A DNA stretch of 64,000 nucleotides from Paracoccus kondratievae (GCF_009301415.1 NZ_CP045072.1:655501-719500), one strand, 5' to 3'; positions 53,392 through 62,828 are shown, counted from the stretch's first letter. Numbers and translations: made by a program. The notes: a model not told the origin generated them from the letters alone.

Positions 53392-54491
53392 GCGCGCCGC
53401 CCCCAATCGGCGTCGCGCATCTCGCGCAGGCGGCTTGCAGTACGCTCGAACTCAAAGGCACCTTCTCCCTCGGCGTAAAGCCGTTCGGGTTCGTCGGCTG
53501 CGCTGGCAATCAGCCGCACCCGGGCTTCGTACAGCGCGTCGATCAATGTGACAAAGCGCTTGGCCTCGTTATAGTTCGACTGCGACAGGCGCGGGATCGC
53601 GTCGATGAAAAGCAGATCCAGCGCCTCGGCGATGGCAAGGTAATCGCCCGGACCCAGCGGCTTGCCGCAAAGATCCCAGAAACTTGCGCGCGCCATGCGG
53701 CCGGTATGCTCGGGCAGTTCGACTTTGCGTCCCTTGACTTCAAGGATCAGCGGAGAGCTTGCCGCGCCACCGATCTCGGCCTGCCACAGCGCGTCCATCT
53801 GTTCGTGGGCTTCGGCATCGGCGGGGATGAACCAGACCTGCCCGCCCTCATCACGGTTCTGGCGGTGATCGGTGGCGCTGGCCAGCTCGACTACGTCAAG
53901 CCGATCGCGGATCAGCCCGATGAAGGGCAGGAAAAGCTGACGGTTCAGCCCGTTCTTGTACAGATCCTCGGGCACCCGGTTCGATGTTGTGACGACCGTG
54001 ACCCCTTTGTCAAAAAGCACCTGAAACAGCCGCCCGACGATCATCGCATCCGCGATATCGGTGATCTGCATCTCATCAAAACAAAGCAGCTGCGCGCTTT
54101 TCGCGACTTTCTCGGCTACCGGGCGAACGGTGTCCTGCTGTCCGGTTTTTCGCACCTCTTCCAGTGCTGCCTGGATCTCTTGCATGAATTCGTGAAAGTG
54201 CACCCGGCGTTTGGCCGTCAGGGGCGCGGCTTCCATAACCAGATCCATCAGCATGGACTTGCCGCGCCCAACCCCACCCCAAAGGTAAACCCCTTTGACC
54301 TGGCGGGCAGGCGCGGGGGGCGCGCTGCGCAACCGGGCAAACCAGCCGGTCTTGTGGGTGATGGGTTGTGGCGACTGGCCCAGTTCACGCACGACGCGGT
54401 CCAGCATCGGCAGAACGCCACGCTGGGCAGAGTCCGGTTCCAGTTGCCCCGCTGTAACGCGGGCCTCGTAAAGTTCGGATACGCTTACCAT
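53388..54491 (-). CDS. zapE: Cell division ATPase ZapE (AFG1 family)
   Basis: A 367-aa AAA-type protein that binds the Z-ring late in division in E. coli; relatives in mitochondria (AFG1) handle cytochrome oxidase subunits. Walker A is WGGVGRGKSMLMD (about residue 72), Walker B LLCFDEMQITD (about 136), and the AFG1 signature TSNRVPEDLYKNGLNR (about 170) is intact. The upstream frame is short; the ATG at 54491 is the only one with the family N-terminus. Confidence 0.88.
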   Translation of the reverse strand: MVSVSELYEARVTAGQLEPDSAQRGVLPMLDRVVRELGQSPQPITHKTGWFARLRSAPPAPARQVKGVYLWGGVGRGKSMLMDLVMEAAPLTAKRRVHFHEFMQEIQAALEEVRKTGQQDTVRPVAEKVAKSAQLLCFDEMQITDIADAMIVGRLFQVLFDKGVTVVTTSNRVPEDLYKNGLNRQLFLPFIGLIRDRLDVVELASATDHRQNRDEGGQVWFIPADAEAHEQMDALWQAEIGGAASSPLILEVKGRKVELPEHTGRMARASFWDLCGKPLGPGDYLAIAEALDLLFIDAIPRLSQSNYNEAKRFVTLIDALYEARVRLIASAADEPERLYAEGEGAFEFERTASRLREMRDADWGRRA

Positions 54492-54504
54492 ATCCGCCCC
54501 CTGC

Positions 54505-54537
54505 CAAAGAAAGGACCGGCCCGCAAGGGCCGGTTCC
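54505..54537 (-). terminator. Rho-independent terminator after the lipoprotein gene
   Basis: On the minus strand GGAACCGGCCC, a TTGC loop and GGGCCGGTCC are followed by TTTCTTT. It stands between the lipoprotein gene and zapE. Confidence 0.85.
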
Positions 54538-54563
54538 GGATTTCCTGTGAATTTTTCTAAGGT

Positions 54564-55172
54564 TCAGCGACCGCGGCGCTGGAAGGCGCCGCGCGGATCG
54601 GGTCCACCGCGGCCCAGCCAGTTCTGCGTGACCAATGCGATGTGGTTCACGATCTGCACGCGCTGTGTCTGGCCCCTGGCGTCTGCTGCATCGCCTGCCT
54701 GTCCGACAAGCGCGGGCAGTTCGGCCTTGATCGGCTGAGGCTCGGTCAAAGCGGCCCCGGTGCGGGCGTCAAAGACCTGAACGGTGTAGTGGATGTTATG
54801 CACGCCCGAGCTTTGCAGGTTCTCGCGCACCACCGGAGTGATGGCGTGGAACTGGCTTAGCGTTGCGACGATGCGGACCCGGTTCTTGCCGCGCAGGCCT
54901 GACGCACCCTTTTCGATACCTTCCTTGACGATGGCCGCGACCTGCGCGCGACGGTCTCCGGCCGGTTCCCCATGCCAGACGATATCGAAATCGGGGACAT
55001 AGGTGTTCTGCTCGCTGGTGGTCAGGGTCTCGGGCACGGCGACCTCGACCGAGGCCACACGCCAGTTCGCGGTCTGAGCCGGATCTAGCTGTTCATAGGC
55101 GGTTTCCCAGGTGGTGGCGCAACCGGCAAGGCCGAACGCCAGACCCAGCGCCAGAATGGCGGGTTTCAACAT
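54564..55172 (-). CDS. Putative lipoprotein, unknown
   Basis: A 202-aa protein with a lipoprotein signal peptide whose lipobox is LAGC (Cys at residue 18). The mature domain is a mix of strands and helices (DIVWHGEPAGDRRAQVAAIVKEGIEKGASGL, RVRIVATLSQFHAITPVVRENLQSSGVHNIHYTVQVFDARTG) that I cannot assign; the pattern recalls a Rhodobacteraceae DUF. The C-terminus is Gly/Arg-rich. Outer- or inner-membrane anchoring is open. Confidence 0.7.
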   Translation of the reverse strand: MLKPAILALGLAFGLAGCATTWETAYEQLDPAQTANWRVASVEVAVPETLTTSEQNTYVPDFDIVWHGEPAGDRRAQVAAIVKEGIEKGASGLRGKNRVRIVATLSQFHAITPVVRENLQSSGVHNIHYTVQVFDARTGAALTEPQPIKAELPALVGQAGDAADARGQTQRVQIVNHIALVTQNWLGRGGPDPRGAFQRRGR

Positions 55173-55449
55173 GGGTGATCCTCATTGAGACGTGATTGAT
55201 GAATCGCGGGTCGCATGCGCCAGCCTCCAGACATTGCGTCAAGGCCCTTTGGCATGACCCTGATCATACAATCAGTACGGATCAGAAAAGCGCCTCCCAC
55301 AAAGGGCACCGCTTGCGCCGCCCTTTGGCCGGGGAAATTATTCCACGGCCTTCGTCAAGGATAATCCTGTATTTCCAGTACGCAAGCGATTCCTGCATGA
55401 CTCGGAAAGGGGTCCTGCGCACCCTGCCTGGCAGTCAGTGTAGTCTTTC

Positions 55450-56763
55450 TTAGACGATGGACTGGTTGCGTGTCTCGGCCCGGATAAAAAGCGTGCCGAT
55501 GGCCGCAAGCAGCAGCAGCGCAGCAAAGATGCCGATGGCGGTGCCAAAGTCGCGCACTGCAACATAACTCATGAGCGACGGCGCCAGGAGCCCGCCCACC
55601 CGGGCCACCGCGCTGGCAGTGCCCATGCCGGTGCCGCGCAGGCCGGTCGGATAAAGCTCGGGGGTATAGGCGTAAAGCGCACCCCATGTGCCAAGCAGCG
55701 CAAAGCTCATCAGCAGCAGCGACACCGCGACCAGCCACGGGTTCCCCGCAACGGTGAACAGCAGGCAGCCCGCCGCGCTGAGCAGCAGGAATATCTGCAA
55801 GGTCGGCTTTCTGCCCCAGCTTTCGACGCCGTGCGCCGCCAGCGCGTAACCCGGCAGCTGCGCCAGCGCCATCAGCACCAGAAAGCCGTAGCCACGCACA
55901 AAGCCAAAGCCGCCCTTGGCAAGCTCTGCCGGCAGCCAGACAAACACCCCGTAATAGGAGAGCGACACCAGAAACCACGCCGCAAAGATCCCAAGGCTGC
56001 GGTTGCGCAATTCGGGCCCAAAGAGCCGGGCCTCGACAGGGGCGGCGGCTGGTACGACAAGGCGGGTGTCAGAGGGCAGGGCGCGCGCGCCATTCGCGCT
56101 CAGGACCCGGTTTACGACATCACGCGCCGCGATTTCGTCACCTTTGCGCAGCAGATACATAGGTGATTCCGGCACCCAGAGACGCAGCCAGATGCCGATC
56201 AGCGCCGGCAGGGCAGCGACGGCAAATATCCAGCGCCAGGGTTCGGCTGCGCCCGCCAGATGTGCGACCCATGCCGCCAGCGCGATGATGATGGTACCCA
56301 CGGCCCAGAATCCTTCCAGCCAGACCAGCCAACGCCCCCGGTTCCGGGGCGGCAGGAACTCGGCCATCATCGCGTAATCGACGGGCAGGGTTCCCCCGAC
56401 CGCCATGCCGGTCAGAAAGCGCAGCAGCATCAGCGACCAGAAATCGGGGGCAAAGACCGAGGCGAGGCCAAAGACCGCGTCGCATCCGACGGTCAGCAAA
56501 AGCACGTTGCGCCGCCCGATACGGTCCGCGATGCGCCCAAACAGCGTCGCACCCGCGAACATGCCCAGAAAGAACAGCGTACCCGTTTGCAGCGCCTGCG
56601 GCACGGTCAGGCCAAAGCTTGCCGCGATCGAGGCGACGGTAAAGCCGATGGCGATGACCTGCATAGCGTCAGCTGCCCAGACCAGCCCAAAAATCCCCAG
56701 CAGGCGTTGTTGAAAACGGCCCGCGCCGCCCTGGCTCAGAGCTTCGTCAAGGGTCAGGTTCAT
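55450..56763 (-). CDS. MFS transporter
   Basis: A 437-aa protein with twelve predicted helices and the MFS loop-2/3 motif GRIADRIGRRNVLL (about residue 76) and the DUF-type GTLPVDYAMMAEFLPPRNRG region (about 122) of the sugar/aromatic-acid/SV2-like subgroup. The N-terminal half begins with LTLDEALSQGGAGRFQQRLL, the preserved opening of that subgroup. The substrate is unknown; a small carboxylate, sugar or nicotinate is plausible. The 280 bases on its left, up to the lipoprotein start at 55172, have no supported gene. Confidence 0.85.
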   Translation of the reverse strand: MNLTLDEALSQGGAGRFQQRLLGIFGLVWAADAMQVIAIGFTVASIAASFGLTVPQALQTGTLFFLGMFAGATLFGRIADRIGRRNVLLLTVGCDAVFGLASVFAPDFWSLMLLRFLTGMAVGGTLPVDYAMMAEFLPPRNRGRWLVWLEGFWAVGTIIIALAAWVAHLAGAAEPWRWIFAVAALPALIGIWLRLWVPESPMYLLRKGDEIAARDVVNRVLSANGARALPSDTRLVVPAAAPVEARLFGPELRNRSLGIFAAWFLVSLSYYGVFVWLPAELAKGGFGFVRGYGFLVLMALAQLPGYALAAHGVESWGRKPTLQIFLLLSAAGCLLFTVAGNPWLVAVSLLLMSFALLGTWGALYAYTPELYPTGLRGTGMGTASAVARVGGLLAPSLMSYVAVRDFGTAIGIFAALLLLAAIGTLFIRAETRNQSIV

Positions 56764-56890
56764 GACCGGCCTCCGCTATTTTCGATGGGAAAGTGTTGCG
56801 ACATGGGCCGCGATGTCCATAGAAAAACGCCCTTGCGCGGGCGGTTTGGCGCAAGGTGATGCGTTTTGCTGACGCCCCGACAGAGAGCGG

Positions 56891-57904
56891 TCAGGCACCC
56901 TCTTCGGCGGTCATGCTGCGGTTCTGGCGCCACAGATCGGGGGTCGTGCCCTCGGCCTCACGAAAGACGCGGATCAGGTGCGACGCGTCGCAGAAGCCGG
57001 TTTCTTCGGCGATCCGGGTAACGGTGCGGTCGGTGCGCGCCAGCAGCATCCGCGCCTGTGCGAGCCGGATGCGGATCGAGGCATCGGCGGGCGGGATGCC
57101 TAGATCGGCGTTGAAATGCCGTTCCAGCTTTCGCCGCCCGACGCCCAGATCGCGGGCAATGCGGGCAATGGGCAGTGGGGCATGCAGGTTTTGCTGCATC
57201 GCCAGCAGAGCACGGCGAACAAGGGGGTCGTGGGCGTTCAGCTCCAGTGGCAGGCCGGGCTGAGGGCGGTCGCCCTCCATCGGTTCGTCGATCATCAGGA
57301 TCGACAGTGCCTTGCGTGCTGCCGCGCGGCCAAGGTGACGGTCGACCAGAAAGGCCGCCAGATGCGCGGCGCTGACCCCGCCCGAGCAGGACAGCCGGTC
57401 GCGGTCCACGACAAAGATCTGATCCGAGACCGGGCGCATTTTTTCGAATTCGGCCAGAAAGTCCTGATGATGGAACCAGCTGACGCAGCAGCGATAGCCG
57501 TCCATCAGTCCGATGCGGGCCAAGGCAAAGACGCCTGTGCAAAGCCCGCCAAGCGCGACCCGTGCCGCAGCGGCGCGGCGCAGGAAGGTGACCTGTTCAG
57601 GCGACAGGCCGGGGCCTCCGTCGATAAGCCCGCCCACGGTGACGATATAGTCAAAGCGGGCCGGATCGCCCAACCGCTCATCAGGTTCGATGCGCATGCC
57701 GCACGAGGACTGCACCGGTGCCATGTCGGGCGACAGCACCCGCCAGCGGCAGCGGATCGGGCGCGAACCATCGCCGTCGTCTGCTGCCAGCCGCAGCACG
57801 TCCACGAAGGTTGCAAAGGCTGACAGCGTAAAGCGCGGCGTCAGCAGAAAGCCGATGCGCAGCCGGGGTTGGTTGGGATCAGGCGAAGAGGCATGTTCAG
57901 ACAT
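56891..57904 (-). CDS. GlxA-type transcriptional regulator (DJ-1/PfpI plus AraC domain)
   Basis: A 337-aa protein with an N-terminal DJ-1/PfpI-like sensor half (FLLTPRFTLSAFATFVDVLRLA, LGGLCTGVFALARIGLMDG with the nucleophile-type Cys) and a C-terminal AraC helix-turn-helix (ARDLGVGRRKLERHFNADLG, TDRTVTRIAEETGFCDASHLIRVFREAEG). Relatives sense choline, carnitine or amines. It lies between the MFS and polyamine genes, either of which could be a target. Confidence 0.85.
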   Translation of the reverse strand: MSEHASSPDPNQPRLRIGFLLTPRFTLSAFATFVDVLRLAADDGDGSRPIRCRWRVLSPDMAPVQSSCGMRIEPDERLGDPARFDYIVTVGGLIDGGPGLSPEQVTFLRRAAAARVALGGLCTGVFALARIGLMDGYRCCVSWFHHQDFLAEFEKMRPVSDQIFVVDRDRLSCSGGVSAAHLAAFLVDRHLGRAAARKALSILMIDEPMEGDRPQPGLPLELNAHDPLVRRALLAMQQNLHAPLPIARIARDLGVGRRKLERHFNADLGIPPADASIRIRLAQARMLLARTDRTVTRIAEETGFCDASHLIRVFREAEGTTPDLWRQNRSMTAEEGA

Positions 57905-57990
57905 TGACGTGATTCACCAATAGATGACGTCGCAATCATGCCATATTTTATTTATTTAGGAAGAGCCGCCGCGCGACCAGGCGAAAGGCG

Positions 57991-58024
57991 GAAAAAGGAC
58001 CGGCAGCCACGGGGTTGCCGGTCC
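57991..58024 (-). terminator. Rho-independent terminator after the carboxynorspermidine dehydrogenase gene
   Basis: On the minus strand, GGACCGGCA pairs with TGCCGGTCC across a 10-base loop and TTTTTCC follows. It lies 11 bases after the dehydrogenase stop. Confidence 0.88.
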
Positions 58025-58034
58025 GGGTTCGCGC

Positions 58035-59258
58035 TTACAGCGGATGATCGCCCGTGGCGTCGATCACGCGCGTGGGCAGCCCCAGCTCGCCCAGCAGTTC
58101 AAGGAAGGGACGGGCGGGCATGTCTTCGACGTTGACCATCTTTTTCACATCCCAGATGCCGCGCGCGACAAGGATGGCCGCCGCGACCGGCGGCACACCC
58201 GCCGTGTAGCTGATGCCCTGGCTGCCCACCTCGTTATAGGCGTCCTTGTGGTCGGCGACGTTGTAGATGAACACCTCGCCCGGCTTGCCGTTCAGCGTGC
58301 CCTTGACCAGATCGCCGATGCAGGTCTTGCCTTCGTAATCGGGCGCAAGGCTCGCCGGGTCGGGCAGCACGGCCTTGACCACTTTCAGTGGCACGACCTC
58401 AAGACCTTCGGCAGTTTTGACCGGCTGTTCGGATAGCAGTCCAAGGTTCTTCAGCACGGTGAAGACGTTGATGTAATGATCGCCAAAGCCCATCCAGAAG
58501 CGGACATCCGCCTGGGGATAACGCGCGGAAAGGCTGTGTACCTCGTCATGGCCTGACAGATAGGCGGTGCGCTTGCCGACCACCGGCAGATCCCATTCGC
58601 GGCCGACCTCGAACATCTTGTTCTGACGCCATTCGCCGCCCTGCCACGAATAGACCGTGCCAGTGAATTCGCGGAAGTTGATCTCGGGGTCAAAGTTCGT
58701 GGCGAAATAGCGGCCATGCGAACCGGCGTTGATGTCCACGATGTCGATCGAGTCGATCTTGTCGAAATATTCATCCTCGGCGAGGCGCGCATAGGCGTTG
58801 ACCACACCCGGGTCAAAGCCCGCGCCCAGAATGGCGGTGACCCCGGCCTTTTCGCAATCTTCGCGGCGCTTCCATTCGTAGTTGGCATACCAAGGCGGCG
58901 TTTCGCAGATCTTGGCCGGGTCTTCGTGAATGGCGGTGTCGAGATAGGCTGCACCGGTCTCGATACAGCCCTGCAATACCGTCATGTTGATAAAGGCCGA
59001 GCCGACGTTGATGACGATTCCCGCGTCGATCTTGCGGATCAGATCGGCGACAGCCTTGCTGTCCATGGCGTCAAGTCCATGGGCGGTGAATTCGACCTCA
59101 TGGCCCTTTTCACGAATGCTCGCGATGATCTTATCGGCCTTGGAAGGTGTTCGGCTGGCAATATGCAGCGTTCCGAATTCCTTGGCATTCTGCGCCACCT
59201 TATGCGCGACCACCTGGGCGACGCCGCCGGCGCCGATGATGAGCACGTTCTTGGCCAA
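58035..59258 (-). CDS. Carboxynorspermidine dehydrogenase (saccharopine-dehydrogenase family)
   Basis: A 407-aa NAD(P)H enzyme that joins aspartate semialdehyde with putrescine or diaminopropane to make carboxyspermidine or carboxynorspermidine. The Rossmann start is IGAGGVAQVVAHKVA, and the saccharopine-fold body includes GAGFDPGVVNAYARL and a DINAGSHGRYFATNFDPEINFREF segment. It is 46 bases from nspC, whose product acts next, and both genes point the same way. It resembles the CASDH of Vibrio and many alphaproteobacteria that lack S-adenosylmethionine decarboxylase. Confidence 0.88.
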   Translation of the reverse strand: MAKNVLIIGAGGVAQVVAHKVAQNAKEFGTLHIASRTPSKADKIIASIREKGHEVEFTAHGLDAMDSKAVADLIRKIDAGIVINVGSAFINMTVLQGCIETGAAYLDTAIHEDPAKICETPPWYANYEWKRREDCEKAGVTAILGAGFDPGVVNAYARLAEDEYFDKIDSIDIVDINAGSHGRYFATNFDPEINFREFTGTVYSWQGGEWRQNKMFEVGREWDLPVVGKRTAYLSGHDEVHSLSARYPQADVRFWMGFGDHYINVFTVLKNLGLLSEQPVKTAEGLEVVPLKVVKAVLPDPASLAPDYEGKTCIGDLVKGTLNGKPGEVFIYNVADHKDAYNEVGSQGISYTAGVPPVAAAILVARGIWDVKKMVNVEDMPARPFLELLGELGLPTRVIDATGDHPL

Positions 59259-59304
59259 TTCAGTCTCCTTTTCGGGGCTGGGAAAGGGGATGGCTTGCGC
59301 CTGA

Positions 59305-60411
59305 TCAGGACAGGCTGGCTTTGTAATCGTCGTAAGAGAACCGGCGAACCTCGCGGATCGTTCCGTTCTCGTCGCGAATGGCGATTGCGGGCATTGCGAC
59401 GCCGTTGAACCAGTTCTTTTTAACCATGGTATAGCCGCCTGCGTCTGCGATGCTGATCCGATCGCCGACCTTCAGCGGCTCGGCAAAGCGGCCCTCGCCA
59501 AAGATATCGCCTGCAAGGCAGGTCTTGCCTGCGATCTGATAGACATGCGCGCCGTCCTGCGGCAGTTTCGCTGTTTCGCGGTAAATCAGCAGGTCGAGCA
59601 TATGCGCCTCGATGCTGCTGTCCACGATGGCGACGTCCTTGCCGTTGTGGATCAGGTCAAGCACAGTCACCTCAAGCGAGGTCGAACGGGTGATGCTGGC
59701 CTCGCCCGGTTCAAGATAGACCTGCACGCCGAATCGCTGCGAAAAGGCCTTCAGCCGGTCGGCCAGCCGGTCCAGCGGATAGCCTTCGCCGGTAAAATGG
59801 ATGCCGCCGCCAAGGCTGACCCAGTCAAGCTTTTCCAGGAAGGCGCCGAATTCGCTTTCGATCCGGCCAAGCTGGGCGTCAAAGAGGTCGAAATCGCCGT
59901 TTTCGCAATTATAGTGGATCATCACGCCGCTGATGCGGTCCAGCGCCTGTTCAAGCCGGCCAAGATCCCATTCTCCAAGGCGGGAAAAGGGGCGTGCCGG
60001 ATCGGCCAGATCAAAGCCCGAGGTCGAAAAGCGCGGATTCAGCCGCAGCCCCATGGTGATGCCGCGTTCAGCCGCTTTGGCCCCAAAACGGTCAAGCTGG
60101 CCCAGGCTGTTAAAGATGATCTTGTCGGCGTAACCCAGCGCCTCGTCGATTTCGTGATCGGCCCAGGCGACTGAATAGGCATGGGTTTCCTTGCCGAATT
60201 CCTCATGGCCAAGCCGCAGCTCGAACAGGCTGGACGAGGTGGTGCCGTCCATGAACTCGCGCATAAAGTCGAAGGCCGACCAGGTTGCAAAGCATTTCAG
60301 CGCCAGCAGGCATTTCGCACCCGAGCGTTCACGCAGGCGCTGGACGCGCTCCATGTTCACGCGCAGCCGGGCGAGGTCGATCACGTAATAGGGGGTCTGC
60401 AGATCGGACAT
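59305..60411 (-). CDS. nspC: Carboxynorspermidine decarboxylase
   Basis: A 368-aa PLP-dependent fold-III decarboxylase. The PLP lysine is in LLALKCFATWSAF (Lys39), the phosphate loop is seen as GGGIHFTGEGY, and the C-terminal active-site Cys region as KTCLAGDIFGEG. It decarboxylates carboxyspermidine to spermidine. Together with the dehydrogenase it forms the S-adenosylmethionine-independent spermidine route. Confidence 0.9.
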   Translation of the reverse strand: MSDLQTPYYVIDLARLRVNMERVQRLRERSGAKCLLALKCFATWSAFDFMREFMDGTTSSSLFELRLGHEEFGKETHAYSVAWADHEIDEALGYADKIIFNSLGQLDRFGAKAAERGITMGLRLNPRFSTSGFDLADPARPFSRLGEWDLGRLEQALDRISGVMIHYNCENGDFDLFDAQLGRIESEFGAFLEKLDWVSLGGGIHFTGEGYPLDRLADRLKAFSQRFGVQVYLEPGEASITRSTSLEVTVLDLIHNGKDVAIVDSSIEAHMLDLLIYRETAKLPQDGAHVYQIAGKTCLAGDIFGEGRFAEPLKVGDRISIADAGGYTMVKKNWFNGVAMPAIAIRDENGTIREVRRFSYDDYKASLS

Positions 60412-60517
60412 GGCGCTGGTCCTCTGGGTCTGGCGACCGTGAAAGCTGAAACGAAGGGCTCATTTAGGGCCACGCGCCGCATTTCGCAAGAAAGCGTGAC
60501 GGCCGCGTGACGACAGA

Positions 60518-61540
60518 TCAGCGCAATCGGACCGGCTGGCCGGTGCGCACCGATTCATCAGCCGTCAGACAGACGGCCAGCGACGAGACTGCGTCCTGCA
60601 TGTGACGCGACAGATCCATGTCCTCGGCGATGGCGCGGGCCATGAAAGCGGCCTCGGCATCGCAAAGCTCTTGATGGCCCGGCTCTCCCTGCATCGAGAT
60701 ATCCTGATCAGGTTCGCCGACCCGGTGCAGGCGCAGGGTCGAGGTGCGGGTGTGGGTGTCGATATCGTCCGAACGCGCATCTTCGGGCATGCGGATGCTG
60801 ACCGCGCCGCGCGGGCTGACCACATCTTTTACGAAAAATGCGGTATCGGACATCATCGGCCCCCAGCCGGCCTCATACCAGCCAAGCGAGCCGTCCTCGA
60901 ACAGCACCTGGAAATGGCCATAGTTATACATGTCCGGCCCGATTTCGTCCGAGAGGCGGAGCCCCATGCCGCGGACCTCAACCGGCGCGGCATCGGTGAT
61001 CTGGCACATGACATCGACATAATGCACGCCGCAATCAACGATGGGCGGTGTCGTGTGCATCAACGCCTTGTGCACCTGCCAGGTGGGACCCGAGCTTTGC
61101 TGGTTCAGGTTCAGGCGGAACACATAGGGGCCGCCAAGTGCCCGTGCCTCGGTGATCAGGCGCTGCCAGCTGGGATGGTGGCGCAGGATATATCCGACGA
61201 CCAGTTTGCGCCCGGTTTCTTGCGCGCATTCGACGACGCGGCGGGCATCCTCGACCGTGGTGGCCAGCGGCTTTTCGACAAAGACATGCGCCCCGGCCCG
61301 CAGCGCGGCCAGCGCATATTCGGCATGGCTGTCGGAATAGGTGGCGACGACCACGACATCCGGCCGCAGGCGCCGCAGCGCTTCGTGATAATCCTGGCTT
61401 TGCGGAATGGCGGCCAGTTCCGGCGGCAGTTCGACCGGAGAGCGGTTGACGAGGCCGACGATCTCGGCCCCCGGCTGCTTCAGCCACGCAACCGCATGGC
61501 TGCGTCCCATATTGCCCAGACCTGCGACCAGAACCCGCAT
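60518..61540 (-). CDS. Gfo/Idh/MocA-family oxidoreductase
   Basis: A 340-aa NAD(P)-dependent oxidoreductase. The Rossmann GXGXXG is VLVAGLGNMGRSHA, the family EKPLA signature (VEKPLATTVEDA, about residue 93) and the catalytic His/Lys region in VDCGVHYVDVMCQI follow. Substrates are usually sugars or polyols; none is suggested here. It is separated from nspC by about 105 bases and from the IscR-like gene by three. Confidence 0.85.
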   Translation of the reverse strand: MRVLVAGLGNMGRSHAVAWLKQPGAEIVGLVNRSPVELPPELAAIPQSQDYHEALRRLRPDVVVVATYSDSHAEYALAALRAGAHVFVEKPLATTVEDARRVVECAQETGRKLVVGYILRHHPSWQRLITEARALGGPYVFRLNLNQQSSGPTWQVHKALMHTTPPIVDCGVHYVDVMCQITDAAPVEVRGMGLRLSDEIGPDMYNYGHFQVLFEDGSLGWYEAGWGPMMSDTAFFVKDVVSPRGAVSIRMPEDARSDDIDTHTRTSTLRLHRVGEPDQDISMQGEPGHQELCDAEAAFMARAIAEDMDLSRHMQDAVSSLAVCLTADESVRTGQPVRLR

Positions 61541-61543
61541 GGC

Positions 61544-62002
61544 TTAGTCGTCCACGATCGAGAGGATCTTGGGCAGGGCGGGGCAGGGCAAGAGCTGGTT
61601 GCGTGCCACATCCGCCAGCGTATGGTTGTGCAGGAACACATAGACATGTGCCGACAGGCTTTCCCACAGCCGGTTCGACAACGTCTGCGCCCGCGAGCCC
61701 GAGACGCCGCCCGACACGCCCGCCCCGACATGCAGCGCGCTGACGGTTTCGTCCACCGCTTCCAGCACATCGGCGACGCGGATGGTTTCAGGCGCTCGGG
61801 CCAGACGATAGCCGCCGCCGGGGCCGCGCACGGAATCGACCAGGCCCGCGCGGCGCAGGCGTACAAACAGCTGCTCAAGGTAGGGCAGCGAGATGTCCTG
61901 ACGACGCGAGATTTCCGCCAGCGAGGTCAGATCATCGCCCTGGGCTGTGGCCAGGTCGACCAAGGCGACCATTGCATAACGCCCCTTGGTGGATAGTTTC
62001 AT
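61544..62002 (-). CDS. IscR-like Rrf2-family regulator without the cysteine triad
   Basis: A 152-aa winged-helix regulator with the full IscR N-terminus (KLSTKGRYAMVALVDLATAQG) and DNA-contact helix (ISLPYLEQLFVRLRRAGLVDSVRGPGGGYRLAR). Classical IscR has three Cys between residues 92 and 104 for the 2Fe-2S cluster; here that loop (ALHVGAGVSGGVSGSRAQTLSN) has none. The only cysteine is Cys140 (LLPCPALP). Rhodobacteraceae IscR is known to hold an iron-sulfur cluster with atypical ligands, so this is likely the same protein. isc/suf genes are not in the window. Confidence 0.78.
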   Translation of the reverse strand: MKLSTKGRYAMVALVDLATAQGDDLTSLAEISRRQDISLPYLEQLFVRLRRAGLVDSVRGPGGGYRLARAPETIRVADVLEAVDETVSALHVGAGVSGGVSGSRAQTLSNRLWESLSAHVYVFLHNHTLADVARNQLLPCPALPKILSIVDD

Positions 62003-62168
62003 CTTGCATCTCCTCCTGGCGCAAACGGATTGACGAGGCGCTAACCAAAGGCTAATCGGCCACCGCCGTCTTTGAATGCGTCTTGCCTATGACGGGCGCG
62101 CTTCCCAGATTGACGATCTAGAGCCGCGCCGCCACAGGGTCAAGAAACCCGAGTTTCAAAGGAAGCCC

Positions 62169-62828
62169 ATGCCTGAACTGATTTTCCCCGGTCCCGAAGG
62201 TCGTCTTGAGGGGCGCTATCACGCGCAACCCAATCCTGATGCCCCCATCGCCATCGTTCTGCACCCGCATCCGCAATATGGCGGGACGATGAACAACAGG
62301 GTTGTTTATAACCTTCACTATGCCTTCCATCGCATGGGCTTTACCGTCATGCGGTTCAACTTCCGCGGCGTCGGCCGCAGCCAGGGAGAATTCGATCAGG
62401 GCGTCGGCGAGCTGTCGGACGCGGCGGCCGCGCTGGATTATCTGCAGGCAATGAACCCGAACTCCAAGCACTGCTGGGTCGCGGGCTTCAGCTTTGGCGC
62501 CTGGATCGGCATGCAGCTGCTGATGCGCCGGCCCGAGATCACCGGCTTTATCTCGGTCGCGCCGCCCGCGAACATGTATGATTTTTCGTTCCTTGCGCCT
62601 TGTCCGTCCTCGGGGCTGATCATCAACGGTACTGTTGACCGCGTCGCTCCGCCCAAGGATGTTCACGCGCTGGTCGGCAAGCTGCGCGAGCAAAAGGGCA
62701 TCACCATCACCCATGAGGAAATCGAGGGCGCGGACCACTTCTTCCGCGATGACGAAGTCCACATGAAGCCGATGATCGAGACGGTTCAGGCCTATGTCCG
62801 CCGCCGTCTGACTGAAACCACGCGCTGA
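62169..62828 (+). CDS. Alpha/beta hydrolase
   Basis: A 219-aa hydrolase of the serine-esterase-like class often annotated near iscR in this family. The oxyanion region is LHPHPQYGGTMNN, the nucleophile elbow is GFSFGAWIG (Ser near residue 111), and the C-terminal acid/His are in GADHFFRDDE. The substrate is unknown. The ATG at 62169 begins the family N-terminus (PELIFPGPEGRLEG); the frame upstream to 62076 has no motif. It is divergent from the IscR-like gene with about 165 bases between. Confidence 0.82.
   Translation: MPELIFPGPEGRLEGRYHAQPNPDAPIAIVLHPHPQYGGTMNNRVVYNLHYAFHRMGFTVMRFNFRGVGRSQGEFDQGVGELSDAAAALDYLQAMNPNSKHCWVAGFSFGAWIGMQLLMRRPEITGFISVAPPANMYDFSFLAPCPSSGLIINGTVDRVAPPKDVHALVGKLREQKGITITHEEIEGADHFFRDDEVHMKPMIETVQAYVRRRLTETTR

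Noticed and set aside
52102..53406. 434-codon minus-strand frame opposite folC
   Set aside because: folC has a full P-loop and family motifs; the opposite frame is Arg/Gln/His-rich without any.
60602..61996. 464-codon plus-strand frame opposite the oxidoreductase and IscR-like genes
   Set aside because: Shadow of two clear minus-strand genes with recognised motifs.
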